Source: Pseudoalteromonas shioyasakiensis
Lineage (GTDB): Bacteria; Pseudomonadota; Gammaproteobacteria; Enterobacterales; Alteromonadaceae
DNA: 64,000 nt
Assembly (NCBI RefSeq): GCF_019134595.1
Contig: NZ_CP077771.1
Coordinates: 310,001-374,000, forward strand
Direction: 5' to 3'
Shown here: positions 45,692-54,658 of the stretch, one piece after another
How positions within the stretch are numbered: position 1 is the first letter of the stretch
Layout: the number at the start of each line of letters is the position of its first letter
Translations under genes and position numbers: made by a program
Notes under the pieces: model-generated
Databases searched by the model: none
Told to the model about the DNA's origin: nothing
Seen by the model: only the letters and a program-made list of their open reading frames with translations

Positions 45692-46999
45692 ATGGCAGAA
45701 CAAGTTAGCAAACAACATATTCAGGTTTTATGCATCGATGATGACGAAATCGTGCTGCGCACATTGTTACGCTTATTAGCTGCGAGCAACATCACTGCAA
45801 AAGCCTGCTCAGATCCACTTGAAGGGCTAAAGATTTTGGCTACTTACAGCTTCGATGTGATCATTTGCGACATGCGAATGCCAAATATGGATGGAGCCGA
45901 CTTCTTTGCGCAAGCACTTAATATTGACCCAGAACCACACCGGATTTTGCTAACTGGTTATTCAGATATCGACAACACCATTGCCGCAGTTAATAAAGGT
46001 AAAATTCATGCCTATATTCAAAAGCCTTGGCAGAACGAGTTACTGCTTCGCAATGTTAGCGATGGTATAGAAAAAACCTCATTAAAGCGCCAAAACAAGC
46101 AGTTAGAGCAAAAAATAAAAGCGCAAAACAGCCAGTTAAAAGAGCTAAACAACAACCTTGAGCAAATGGTAGAAAAGCGCACTCTACAAATTCGAAAAGT
46201 GCTCAAACAGCTCGAAGAAGTCAATGAGCGTGAAAAACACGAGCACCGTACTACCTTCGAAATTTTATATAACTTCATAAACGCTAACCCCTACCTAGAT
46301 GGTAACCAAGCGCAAAATATCGCCACAACTTGTAAGCAACTAGCTCAAAGCCTTGGCTTAGAAAAACACCGAATTGAAAGAGCAGAAATAACAGGTTATC
46401 TTGCACAAATTGGCTTACTCGCCATGGAGCCTGAGCTTTATAAAAAGCCAACAAGAGAACTAACCGAAAACCAAAAAAAGCTTTTTTACACACACCCAAG
46501 TACCGCTCAATTGATGCTCATGCCAGCGACCCATTTACATGATGTGTCTGAGGCTATTTATTACCAATTCGAACATTACAATGGGACAGGCCAACCTAAA
46601 GGCTTAAAAGGAAAAGAAATTCCAATAAAAGCTATGATATTAGCGGTAGCGAGAGATTTTTGGCTAGCGGTTGAACAATTCAAAAGCACAGACGAAAGTG
46701 ATTTCGAAAGAGCACGTGATCAACTACAGCTATATAGCGGAACCTATTATCACCCTAAAATTTTAGAATCCCTTAACAACATAGAAATTAAGTGTGCTAG
46801 CGATCAAAAAGTCGGCACCATGAAAATTATCTCGGCTCAAGATCTTAAAAACGGCATGGTACTTGGGCATGCATTAAGAAGCTACGACGGTATCTTGTTA
46901 TTACCTAAAGGACATGTATTTGGCACAAAATCGATTGCAAAACTGCAGCAGCTTGAAGCAAGAAAACCGAATCCTTTCAGGATCATGATCAAAAATTAG
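45692..46999 (+). CDS. Response regulator with degenerate HD-GYP domain
   Basis: A 435-residue regulator. The receiver has D60 (IICDMRMPNMDG), the TGYSD switch and K111 (IQKPW). A coiled coil spans about 120-190. The rest has the HD-GYP outline but key residues are gone: where the HD pair should be the sequence reads GYLAQIGLL, and the GYP motif reads HYNGTGQPKGLKG. It therefore should not hydrolyse c-di-GMP and may instead bind it or a protein partner. The divergent kinase gene is its likely phosphate donor. Confidence 0.88.
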   Translation: MAEQVSKQHIQVLCIDDDEIVLRTLLRLLAASNITAKACSDPLEGLKILATYSFDVIICDMRMPNMDGADFFAQALNIDPEPHRILLTGYSDIDNTIAAVNKGKIHAYIQKPWQNELLLRNVSDGIEKTSLKRQNKQLEQKIKAQNSQLKELNNNLEQMVEKRTLQIRKVLKQLEEVNEREKHEHRTTFEILYNFINANPYLDGNQAQNIATTCKQLAQSLGLEKHRIERAEITGYLAQIGLLAMEPELYKKPTRELTENQKKLFYTHPSTAQLMLMPATHLHDVSEAIYYQFEHYNGTGQPKGLKGKEIPIKAMILAVARDFWLAVEQFKSTDESDFERARDQLQLYSGTYYHPKILESLNNIEIKCASDQKVGTMKIISAQDLKNGMVLGHALRSYDGILLLPKGHVFGTKSIAKLQQLEARKPNPFRIMIKN

Positions 47000-47077
47000 C
47001 GAATAAAGTGATCACATAGTCAGCTTACTTCGTTACAATGTGATTTATATTACGATTACTTCATATAGGAGCACTCA

Positions 47078-48100
47078 GTGTCGCGATTTTCCGCCATTAC
47101 CGATAAGCCTCATGACGGCCGATTCAACAAAAAAACGGGCATTTTACTGACTAACTTAGGGAGCCCAGACGCCCCTACTACCGCGGCACTTAGAACTTAT
47201 TTACGCGAGTTTTTATCAGACCCTCGAATTGTCGAGATCCCACGTTTTATTTGGATGATCATCCTTTATTGCTTTGTACTTACGTTACGCCCAAAACGCT
47301 CAGCGGCACTTTATAAAAGCATCTGGACTGAAAACGGCTCACCGCTCACACATATTACCCGCGAGCAAAGCAAAAAACTGGCAGCCCTTTTAAAGGACAA
47401 AGGACACCACGACACTGAAGTGGTTATGGCCATGCGTTACGGTAATCCTTCAATTGAAGCTGGCCTTGAAGAGCTGCGCGAAAAAGGCATCACTCGCGTG
47501 ATTGTGCTGCCAATGTACCCGCAATATTCAAGCACCACGATTGGTTCGACGTTTGATGCTGTATCGAATGTTCTTCGTAAGTGGCGCTGGGTGCCAGAGC
47601 TGCACTTTATTAATGGTTATCACGACAATCCGACTTACATTGATGCCCTAGCTGCTAGCATTAGCGAAGATCTAAATGCCCATGGCACGCCGCAAAAGTT
47701 GGTGTTTTCATACCATGGTACACCTAAACTGTTTTTAGAAAACGGCGACCCTTACTATTGTTTTTGTATGCAAACCACCCGTTTAGTGGCAGAGAAACTT
47801 GGCTTTGAGAAAGACTTTGCGGTAACAACTTTCCAAAGCCGTTTTGGTAAAGCTGAATGGTTGAAGCCATACACAGACGCAACCCTTGAAAGCTATCCTG
47901 CTGAAGGTATCAAAGACGTTGCAATTCTAAGCCCTGCATTTAGTGCCGACTGTTTAGAAACGTTAGAAGAACTCGAAGGCGAAAATCGTGAAATTTTTGA
48001 ACACGCAGGCGGTGAAAAGTACCGCTACATTCCTGCATTGAATACCCGCGATGACCATGTCAATGCGATGTTTGAAGTAATAAAACCATTTCTTAAATAA
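47078..48100 (+). CDS. hemH: Ferrochelatase
   Basis: HemH inserts Fe2+ into protoporphyrin IX, the last step of haem synthesis. The 340-residue protein matches the family throughout: GILLTNLGSPDAPT near the start, RYGNPSI, LPMYPQYSSTT, the catalytic His in VFSYHGTPK, and the Glu site in CLETLEELEGENREIF. The start is GTG with GGAG seven bases upstream. A strong terminator follows, so it ends its own transcript. Confidence 0.96.
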   Translation: MSRFSAITDKPHDGRFNKKTGILLTNLGSPDAPTTAALRTYLREFLSDPRIVEIPRFIWMIILYCFVLTLRPKRSAALYKSIWTENGSPLTHITREQSKKLAALLKDKGHHDTEVVMAMRYGNPSIEAGLEELREKGITRVIVLPMYPQYSSTTIGSTFDAVSNVLRKWRWVPELHFINGYHDNPTYIDALAASISEDLNAHGTPQKLVFSYHGTPKLFLENGDPYYCFCMQTTRLVAEKLGFEKDFAVTTFQSRFGKAEWLKPYTDATLESYPAEGIKDVAILSPAFSADCLETLEELEGENREIFEHAGGEKYRYIPALNTRDDHVNAMFEVIKPFLK

Positions 48101-48106
48101 CAAAAG

Positions 48107-48143
48107 GCCCTAGTTATTATATACAGTAACTAGGGCATTTTTT
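48107..48143 (+). terminator. Intrinsic terminator of hemH
   Basis: A perfect 10-bp stem, GCCCTAGTTA / TAACTAGGGC, with a 10-base loop and six T. It may also serve the convergent BenE gene. Confidence 0.9.
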
Positions 48144-48160
48144 AATATAGAAACCTGACA

Positions 48161-49309
48161 TTAATCTTTACGTGTCATAACCAAGGTCACCGTGCCAGCA
48201 ACAATCCCCCAAAACGCAGAACCGACCGAGAATAAAGTTAGGTTTGAAGCTGTGACTAAAAAGGTCACGATAGCGGCTTCGGTATAATACGCCTCAGTTA
48301 ATGCTTGCTGTAAACTACTCGCAATAGTGGCAAATAGCGCAATACCTGCCAACGCCAAAATCAATGCCTGTGGCAAGCTTGCTACCAAACCGACCAAGGT
48401 TGCCGCAAGGAGCGCCATAATAATGTAAAAAACACCACCAGCAATGCTTGCCCAATAACGTTTACTTGGGTCTTTATCTGCCTCAGGGCTCATACAAATG
48501 GCAGCCGTTATAGCCGCTAGGTTAATGGCATAGCCACCAAATGGTGCAATAAATACATTTAATAGTCCGGTTACATTTAGCGCTGCCGATACAGGGGCTT
48601 TGTATTGGTGCGCCTTTAAAACAGCAATACCCGGTAAGTTTTGTGACGTCATGGTCACAATAAACAGCGGCAAACCAACACTTATCATAGCGTTCAAGTC
48701 AAACTCAGGCGCAATATAAGCAAACTCGCTCATTTTCCACTGCCAGCTAGAAGTATCAATTTGCCCTGTTACACCTGCCATTAAAAATCCCGCCACAACC
48801 ACTGCGAGCATAGCAAAGCGTGGAAAATAACGCTTGCCACATAAATAAACAGCCACCATTAACCCAATCACTAAAGGCAGCTCATTCATAAAGTTGAACA
48901 CATCAATACCAAAATTCACCAGCACGCCTGCAAGCATGGCACAGGCCAATTGGCTTGGAATTTTGTTCATCATTTTTTCGAACACGCCGGTAATACCAGA
49001 CAAAAACACCAGCGCCGCCGAAAACATAAACGCGCCAACAGCTTGGTTCAAGCTATACCCTTGGGCACTTGAAATAAGGAGTGCCGCTCCGGTTGTTGAC
49101 CACGCGATAAGAATGGGTACTTTGTAGTAATAAGACAACGCAATCGAACTGACACCCATCGCAAGACCAAGCATTAACACCCAACTGGCAACCAAATCAG
49201 GTGTGCCACCTAACACCATAACAACCTGATAAATAAGCGCGATTGAACTGGTAAAGCCAATAATAACGGCCACTAACCCCGCGGTTGCTCGACTGATGAG
49301 CTGACTCAT
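48161..49309 (-). CDS. BenE-family benzoate/H+ symporter
   Basis: An inner-membrane carrier of about 11 or 12 helices. Family features are GFTSSIALIYQVV at the start, WSTTGAALL, and IAPFGGYAINLAAITAAICM, the conserved central segment. BenE members import benzoate with protons, but no benzoate genes are near, so the substrate may differ. The frame opens at 49375; the ATG at 49309 is preferred because GGAG stands eight bases before it and the protein then starts as others in the family do. Confidence 0.88.
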   Translation of the reverse strand: MSQLISRATAGLVAVIIGFTSSIALIYQVVMVLGGTPDLVASWVLMLGLAMGVSSIALSYYYKVPILIAWSTTGAALLISSAQGYSLNQAVGAFMFSAALVFLSGITGVFEKMMNKIPSQLACAMLAGVLVNFGIDVFNFMNELPLVIGLMVAVYLCGKRYFPRFAMLAVVVAGFLMAGVTGQIDTSSWQWKMSEFAYIAPEFDLNAMISVGLPLFIVTMTSQNLPGIAVLKAHQYKAPVSAALNVTGLLNVFIAPFGGYAINLAAITAAICMSPEADKDPSKRYWASIAGGVFYIIMALLAATLVGLVASLPQALILALAGIALFATIASSLQQALTEAYYTEAAIVTFLVTASNLTLFSVGSAFWGIVAGTVTLVMTRKD

Positions 49310-49410
49310 GTACACACACTCCATGGCAATTAAAAATCTACCATATCCTATGATTTGCCAGATAGCACTGTACACTTTTGTAGTATTTTAAGATTTATTT
49401 ACTATACAGA

Positions 49411-49445
49411 TGAAACAAAAAAGGCGTGTTATAAATACGCCTTTT
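49411..49445 (-). terminator. Intrinsic terminator of the RimK-like ligase gene
   Basis: On the minus strand, stem AAAAGGCGT / ACGCCTTTT with a nine-base loop and further T, directly after the stop. Confidence 0.9.
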
Positions 49446-49451
49446 GAAAGT

Positions 49452-50399
49452 TTAAACGGCCTCTAAACAAGGCTCTTCGACAACTTTTGGCTTATCAAAA
49501 ATGCCTAAACGAATGCGAATGAAGTGCAAAATCTCTTTGGCTACATCAATACCCAACGCCCCTTCTAAGCCTTCAAAGCCTGGGCTTGAGTTTGCTTCGC
49601 AAATTTTAAAGTGCTGCTCATCAAACAATAAGTCAATGCCCGCCACATCAAGGTTGAGTACGTTCGCAGTTTGGGTTGCAAGCCATTCGATTTCTGGCGT
49701 GATAGGAAATGACTTACCTGTACCGCCAGCACTGACATTAGCTTTAAAGTTTTTACCCTGTGAGTTACGTTCCATACACGCAACAGCACGGCCACCGATT
49801 GTAAGTACTCGCAAATCACGACCATGACTCGACTTAACAAACTGCTGTAAAATGATGTTTGCTAGCGGGTTTGCCGCTTCAATCAGCTGCATTAAGTCAT
49901 CAAACTCTTCTTTTGATTTTGATAAGAACACGCCACTGCCCTGCGAGCCCGATAACGTTTTAATAACCACAGGAAAGCCAATTTGCATTTCAACCAAATC
50001 AATATTCACCGGAAACTTAACCAACATGGTATTCGGCGTTGGTAAATTACATTCAGCAAGAATTTGCTGTGCAAACAGTTTGTCTTTTACTGTTTCGATT
50101 GATTGCGAGCTATTGACACAGTAAACGCCTAAGCGCTCAAGGTGGCGGATAATCGCCAGCGCAAAATAGGTTGTACTTGCACCCATGCGAGGAATAACAA
50201 AGTCTGGTAGTTCAACAGATTGACCATCAATCAAGATACTTTTACCGTCTTCACGAGTAATAGTTAGATCAAATTGATCTGGCGAGTAAACTTGTAAATC
50301 TATGCCCTCTTCTTTGGCAGCAGCAAGTAAACGTTCTACTTCATAGGTTTCTTGCTTTAACAAGCCTTGGCTATCTTTATAAATGATCCACCCGCGCAT
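49452..50399 (-). CDS. RimK-like ATP-grasp amino-acid ligase
   Basis: An ATP-grasp enzyme of the kind that adds glutamate to a protein or peptide end. The N-terminal domain (MRGWIIYKDSQG) and the line VIPRMGASTTYFAL precede the ATP-grasp fold, with TVKDKLFAQQIL, VIKTLSGSQGSGV, the Mg2+ region in VAGIDLLFDEQHFKICEANSSPGFEGLE. E. coli RimK modifies ribosomal protein S6; this protein is close in length (315 against 300) but the target is not certain. The ATG at 50399 has AGAGG before it; the frame is open to 50477. Confidence 0.87.
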   Translation of the reverse strand: MRGWIIYKDSQGLLKQETYEVERLLAAAKEEGIDLQVYSPDQFDLTITREDGKSILIDGQSVELPDFVIPRMGASTTYFALAIIRHLERLGVYCVNSSQSIETVKDKLFAQQILAECNLPTPNTMLVKFPVNIDLVEMQIGFPVVIKTLSGSQGSGVFLSKSKEEFDDLMQLIEAANPLANIILQQFVKSSHGRDLRVLTIGGRAVACMERNSQGKNFKANVSAGGTGKSFPITPEIEWLATQTANVLNLDVAGIDLLFDEQHFKICEANSSPGFEGLEGALGIDVAKEILHFIRIRLGIFDKPKVVEEPCLEAV

Positions 50400-50594
50400 G
50401 GTCGGTACCTCTAGTCTTGGAGTTTCGGTGACAAAAAAACGCGGATTATGCTCAGCATTCAGAGCCGAGTAAAACAAATTAATTTTATCGACACGATAAT
50501 AAAAAGCACTGCTTAGTGATTAACTATTGACCGAGTTGTTAACTTGAGGTAAAAACTAACAATGAGTTAACATAAAAACCCGTAAGAGAAACAT

Positions 50595-51131
50595 GTGAAC
50601 AGGACGCTTGCATTAATCTTCATTCTGCCACTTACAGCATTTGCACTGAATGAGTGGCATATTCAAAGTGATGGTTTTAAAACAAAACCAAGCACACAGC
50701 AGTTTGTTGCCTCTTACAAAGCAGAAGCCGACCAAATAGCCCCACAGCCCATTGTGAACTTAACTGCGCCGCTTAATCAGCTATCTAATCATGCGCACGA
50801 TTACCTATACAAACAAGGCCGTTTGCCTGACCAATTAGCAAACACCGCATTCAGCGAATTTGATTTAGACACCCTTAAAACCCTGCAACCTGGCGATCAC
50901 TTTATTTTAGTGATCGACGAATACCTTAGTTACACCGTAGAAATTAGTAACATCATCGAAGCCAGCAATGGCGATAGAAGTGTATTTGGCAAGGTCAATG
51001 ATCATGCTAAAGCAGGCCATCAAGCCGTGATGACCCTCACAGAAAACACCCTACAAGGCCAATTTGACGCCGGTAAGCAAAGCTACAAGTTTCAAAGCCA
51101 TGGTGAATACGGGTGGGTAACGAAGTTGTAG
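50595..51131 (+). CDS. Small exported protein of unknown function
   Basis: A 178-residue protein with a short signal peptide (MNRTLALIFILPLTAFA). The start is GTG at 50595, since an ATG two bases earlier runs straight into a stop. The mature part has a charged first half and a beta-rich second half (GDHFILVIDEYLSYTVEIS). No family recognised. Its stop TAG is the first bases of a heptamer array, so repeat element 3 abuts the gene directly. Confidence 0.6.
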   Translation: MNRTLALIFILPLTAFALNEWHIQSDGFKTKPSTQQFVASYKAEADQIAPQPIVNLTAPLNQLSNHAHDYLYKQGRLPDQLANTAFSEFDLDTLKTLQPGDHFILVIDEYLSYTVEISNIIEASNGDRSVFGKVNDHAKAGHQAVMTLTENTLQGQFDAGKQSYKFQSHGEYGWVTKL

Positions 51132-51247
51132 TTACGAGCTACGAGTTGCTAGCTTCAAGGGGAAAGGGGAAAGTTAGCGAGTTTCGAGATACGAGGTACG
51201 AGATACGAGGGTAAAGTAACGAGGTGCGAGATGCGAGGTGCGAGTCT

Positions 51248-51269
51248 GTAGTAGCGATTTTACATCGCG
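51248..51269 (+). repeat. GTAG hairpin, type A variant
   Basis: GTAGTA then stem GCGAT / ATCGC, loop TTTAC. Confidence 0.84.
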
Positions 51270-51305
51270 TCCTAGAAGCTAAATCCTAGCACCAATTGTT
51301 TCCCC

Positions 51306-51327
51306 GTAGGACTGGCTTTAGCCGGGA
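51306..51327 (+). repeat. GTAG hairpin, type F
   Basis: GTAGGA then stem CTGGCT / AGCCGG around TT; the foot follows five exact heptamers. Confidence 0.84.
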
Positions 51328-51365
51328 ATGGTTTGAGTAAGTGACGAGGAACGAGTTTCGAGTCT

Positions 51366-51387
51366 GAAGCAGCCATTTTACATCGCG
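51366..51387 (+). repeat. Decayed type A hairpin
   Basis: The foot is GAAG and the left arm is GCCAT against ATCGC, so both foot and stem have lost pairs. Confidence 0.7.
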
Positions 51388-51439
51388 TCCTAAGGCCTAG
51401 TACCTAGCGCCCAGCTCCTAGAACCGAATGTCTTAATTC

Positions 51440-51464
51440 GTAGGCGTGAAACTTGTTTCGCGCG
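51440..51464 (+). repeat. GTAG hairpin, type B
   Basis: GTAG then arms GCGTGAAAC and GTTTCGCGC; followed by TCTGAAA, GCTGAAG, GCTGACC. Confidence 0.85.
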
Positions 51465-51510
51465 TCTGAAAGCTGAAGGCTGACCACTCTCATTTATGTT
51501 TGATTCTATT

Positions 51511-51531
51511 CGGCACTAAAGTACCTCCTAC
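51511..51531 (-). repeat. GTAG hairpin, type C, minus orientation
   Basis: Minus strand: GTAGGA then stem GGTACT / AGTGCC around TT. Confidence 0.82.
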
Positions 51532-51547
51532 AATTGAAATCAAACTC

Positions 51548-51569
51548 GTAGCAGCGATTTTACATCGCG
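51548..51569 (+). repeat. GTAG hairpin, type A
   Basis: GTAGCA then stem GCGAT / ATCGC, loop TTTAC; CT-rich heptamers follow without a gap in phase. Confidence 0.85.
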
Positions 51570-51677
51570 TCCTAGCGCCTAGAACCTAGTGCCTAGCTCC
51601 TTTCCCCTTTCCCCTTTCCCCTTTCCCCTTTCCCCAAGCAACTTTCCCCTTGCAACTTTCCCCTAGCTAATTCACAC

Positions 51678-52871
51678 CTACTCCTCAATCGCGGGCCATA
51701 AACTTGCGCCGTCGCTATCGATTGGGCTTAAAATCTCAAGGCCTAGAATTTTGGCTATCAGTGGGTACACATCTAAATTACTTACTTCGTCTAAACGTAG
51801 GCCTTGTTTAAAGGCGGGGCCAGTGGCGATAAAGGTTGCGGCCATATCTTCGCTATAAGCGTAACCATGAGTGCCTAAATAGCCGGCCATTTTACTGTCG
51901 GTAAACACCCGAGGCGCGTCGGTTTGTAAAATAATATCGCCAACGCGTGGGCCTTTATCATAGTGATAATCACGCTTTTGCTGCTCGCTTAGCACGATAT
52001 AACGACCATCAGCGGCTTTAGCGAGCTTTTTACTGAATCCGCTGATGTCTGCTTTGCTATCTGGTTTTGCATAATATAAAACCCGAGGCCCGGTGTTTTG
52101 CACGATGAAGTTTTCGTCTTGTGGCAGGCTATCAATTTTAATGCTAAGGCTTGGATCTACAGAGGCCATACCGTGATCAGACACAATCACTAAGTTAATG
52201 TTTTGATCAAGCGCTTTTAAACGGTTCGATAAATCAGCCATTAAACTATCGAGCTTTTGCACTGCGTCATAAGTTTCTTTGGCATCAGGGCCAAACTCAT
52301 GCCCCATGCTATCAACCAACGAAAAATAACTTATCACTAAGCGCGGGCGCTGTGCTTTTGGTAGGCTCAACCACTGAATAATTTGATCAACACGCTTTTG
52401 GTAATCACTGTGTTTTGAATAATGATAAAAGTAATCAGGCAACATGCCGTTAAAGCGCGCATCTGATTCAGGCCAAAAATAGGTAGCGGCTTTTAAGCCT
52501 TGCATTTGTGCAAGGTTCCAAAGCGGAATACCATTCACCCAAGTGCTATCGTCTTTCCCTTTACCCATTTTGTAGCAGTCGTTACGCTCAGTATCACAAA
52601 AGCGGTTCTCGACAATGCCATGATTAACAGGCAATAACCCGGTAATAATCGACAAATGATTCGGGAAGGTTTTAGTCGGATAAACAGGGCGCATTTTGCT
52701 TGCTCTCACGCCCTGCTCACTGATTGCTTTTAAATGTTTTGCATGGTGTTTTTCAATGTAATCCCAACGAAACCCATCTATCGAAATAAGTACCACAGAT
52801 TGCTCTTGCTCTGCTTTTACTAGTGAGCTGAACGCTAATAAACCCGCTAATACTAATTGCCAAATACGCAT
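51678..52871 (-). CDS. ENPP-type nucleotide pyrophosphatase/phosphodiesterase
   Basis: A 397-residue exported enzyme of the alkaline-phosphatase superfamily that cleaves phosphodiester or pyrophosphate bonds. A signal peptide ends near VKAEQ. The first metal Asp is in LISIDGFRWDY and the nucleophile Thr in PTKTFPNHLS; later metal ligands appear in YFSLVDSMGHEFGPD, VSDHGM and GTHGYAY. It is the last gene of a four-gene operon whose first gene is also a phosphodiesterase. The substrate could be nucleotides or lipid head groups. Confidence 0.9.
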   Translation of the reverse strand: MRIWQLVLAGLLAFSSLVKAEQEQSVVLISIDGFRWDYIEKHHAKHLKAISEQGVRASKMRPVYPTKTFPNHLSIITGLLPVNHGIVENRFCDTERNDCYKMGKGKDDSTWVNGIPLWNLAQMQGLKAATYFWPESDARFNGMLPDYFYHYSKHSDYQKRVDQIIQWLSLPKAQRPRLVISYFSLVDSMGHEFGPDAKETYDAVQKLDSLMADLSNRLKALDQNINLVIVSDHGMASVDPSLSIKIDSLPQDENFIVQNTGPRVLYYAKPDSKADISGFSKKLAKAADGRYIVLSEQQKRDYHYDKGPRVGDIILQTDAPRVFTDSKMAGYLGTHGYAYSEDMAATFIATGPAFKQGLRLDEVSNLDVYPLIAKILGLEILSPIDSDGASLWPAIEE

Positions 52872-52883
52872 GCGAAACCCTTT

Positions 52884-54647
52884 TTAGTTCAATTTGTTAA
52901 TTTGCTCAGAAACTTTACCAAACTGTTTTGAAAATTTTGTGATCATGCTTTCTAGCTTTTTCACACTACGTTTTAAACGTGAGCCGTTTATTTGGCTATA
53001 AATAAAGCCCCAAACGCCTGTAACCACACTTAACACAATAAACACAGCAACCGGAAGCCCATCTAAATGCTCAACCACTTGCGGGTAATTATTGAGTAAA
53101 TCAATCCCAGCTTCTGGCACAAGTGTATTAACTAATGGGTAAAAATCTTGGGCATCAAAGTACCACGCTAGCCCAACTGACGTAAGACCAAGCAATACCA
53201 TGCGGTTAAATCCATGCACCATACCAAAGTTTCTGACTGAAGAATTGTTGTACTTAATGTCTTTACTCACATTAACCGCATACTCACGGTAATAATCAGA
53301 GTAACGCTTTGTGTCTACACTGCTGTAGGCGTAATACACCCAATCACCAATATCAACAGAGCCCAGTAAATCTTCACCCGCTTTAAAAATAAACGGTTCA
53401 CCTGATGCGGTTTCGAGCATGATTTCACCTTTTAAGGTGGTGCTACGATTACGATAAACCTCAACGCGCTCTTTAACGTCACTACCTACATACGTGCCAC
53501 CTCGATAGGTAGTTGTGGTTTCTGTAGTGGTCACTGTTTGGCGGCTTTCATTAGCATGTGCGCTTTGCTCTTTTTCTAATACTTTACCAAGCACTGCACA
53601 ATGACTAATGGTGCCTTTTTCGTTACGTGCCCAAACATTTTTATGCTCATAAGCGTTTTCATACGCAAGGCTATACTCATCCATAATGGCATGCTCAAGC
53701 TGGGCAATACTGGTTGGTTTTGTTTTACTAGGCTCTAACGCTTTTTGAATGCTAATGGCTTGCTCATCATCTTTTGCAAGTGATTGTTCTTTTTCAGCAA
53801 TCGCTTCAACGTGTTGCTTAGCGCCACAGCAATAACAATGCGCAGCATCTTGGCTAATACGCTGCTGGCAAGAGATACAAATAACATCTGACTTACTCGG
53901 CGTTCTTGCCAGCATGTTATAACCCAATTGATTTAGGGTGGTCGATAGCATCACATCTGTTGCTGCTAAAATCGCATCATACTTTGCTTCTTGTTTGGCT
54001 TTAGCTTTTTTATGGTAGTTGTGCTCTGCCATAAATACCCCTATTGCCACAGGCAATGAAGCAAGTAGCGCAGGCAAAAACTCAAGCTTTGCAGCAAACA
54101 ACATGATTAAGAATGTAATAACACTTAGCACCAGCCACAGTATGGTTCCGCCAGTGTAGTTTCGGCTAATGGTTTTGTCCCAGCTGCGATATTGTTGGTC
54201 GGCAAAATGCACAATCACAACTGGCATAAAGCGGTCATTTTTAACTACCCGCCTAGCATTGCCATCAGCAATGCGATAATTAAGCGTTAACGGTGTTTCT
54301 TGAAATGCGGTGATCACATTACCCTTTTGTAGGTTCGCAATCACATCTTTTTCTGCATCAACACTAAATTCATGAATAATGCCGTCTTTGTCTTCAACTT
54401 CTAACCACCAATAACCATATAGCATGTTGTCGTTATTGGTTTTATAGCGGCGCTTATAGTAATACATTGATTTCACAACGCCTGTGATCGTACTCGCTTG
54501 TGGCGCATAGTTTTTTACATCAACCAGCAAGTCAGGGCTGAGTTCTTCAACCGTGTGCATTTGTCTTTTTTGCTCAAGAGCTTCTCCACAATCACAACAG
54601 TGAAGATCGGTGGCATACACCGTATTTTGGCAATGTTGCATTTTCAT
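52884..54647 (-). CDS. Unknown membrane protein with two zinc-ribbon motifs
   Basis: A 587-residue protein of unknown function. Cysteine pairs occur at the N-terminus (CCDCGEALEQ) and mid-protein (CISCQQRI with HCYCCGAK), both of zinc-ribbon kind. Paired hydrophobic segments lie near residues 170-210 and again near 475-560. Between them the protein is polar and contains a run of threonines (VTTTETTTTY). It is one of four closely packed genes, 12 bases from the phosphodiesterase gene and 11 from the PEGA gene, so it probably works with both in the envelope. No family recognised. Confidence 0.75.
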   Translation of the reverse strand: MKMQHCQNTVYATDLHCCDCGEALEQKRQMHTVEELSPDLLVDVKNYAPQASTITGVVKSMYYYKRRYKTNNDNMLYGYWWLEVEDKDGIIHEFSVDAEKDVIANLQKGNVITAFQETPLTLNYRIADGNARRVVKNDRFMPVVIVHFADQQYRSWDKTISRNYTGGTILWLVLSVITFLIMLFAAKLEFLPALLASLPVAIGVFMAEHNYHKKAKAKQEAKYDAILAATDVMLSTTLNQLGYNMLARTPSKSDVICISCQQRISQDAAHCYCCGAKQHVEAIAEKEQSLAKDDEQAISIQKALEPSKTKPTSIAQLEHAIMDEYSLAYENAYEHKNVWARNEKGTISHCAVLGKVLEKEQSAHANESRQTVTTTETTTTYRGGTYVGSDVKERVEVYRNRSTTLKGEIMLETASGEPFIFKAGEDLLGSVDIGDWVYYAYSSVDTKRYSDYYREYAVNVSKDIKYNNSSVRNFGMVHGFNRMVLLGLTSVGLAWYFDAQDFYPLVNTLVPEAGIDLLNNYPQVVEHLDGLPVAVFIVLSVVTGVWGFIYSQINGSRLKRSVKKLESMITKFSKQFGKVSEQINKLN

Positions 54648-54658
54648 TCCTTGCTTAA

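Larger units (their letters stand above)
51129..51672. repeat. Composite repeat element 3: six hairpins in a near-continuous period-7 scaffold
   Basis: From 51131 the plus strand reads GTTACGA, GCTACGA, GTTGCTA, GCTTCAA, GGGGAAA twice, one 8-mer GTTAGCGA, then GTTTCGA, GATACGA, GGTACGA, GATACGA, GGGTAAA, GTAACGA, GGTGCGA, GATGCGA, GGTGCGA, GTCTGTA into hairpin A. Further blocks are CCTAGAA, GCTAAAT, CCTAGCA, CCAATTG, TTTCCCC (51271-51305), GTGACGA, GGAACGA, GTTTCGA, GTCTGAA (51341-51368), and from 51571 CCTAGCG, CCTAGAA, CCTAGTG, CCTAGCT, CCTTTCC five times. It fills the gap between convergent genes. No gene is seen. Confidence 0.92.
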
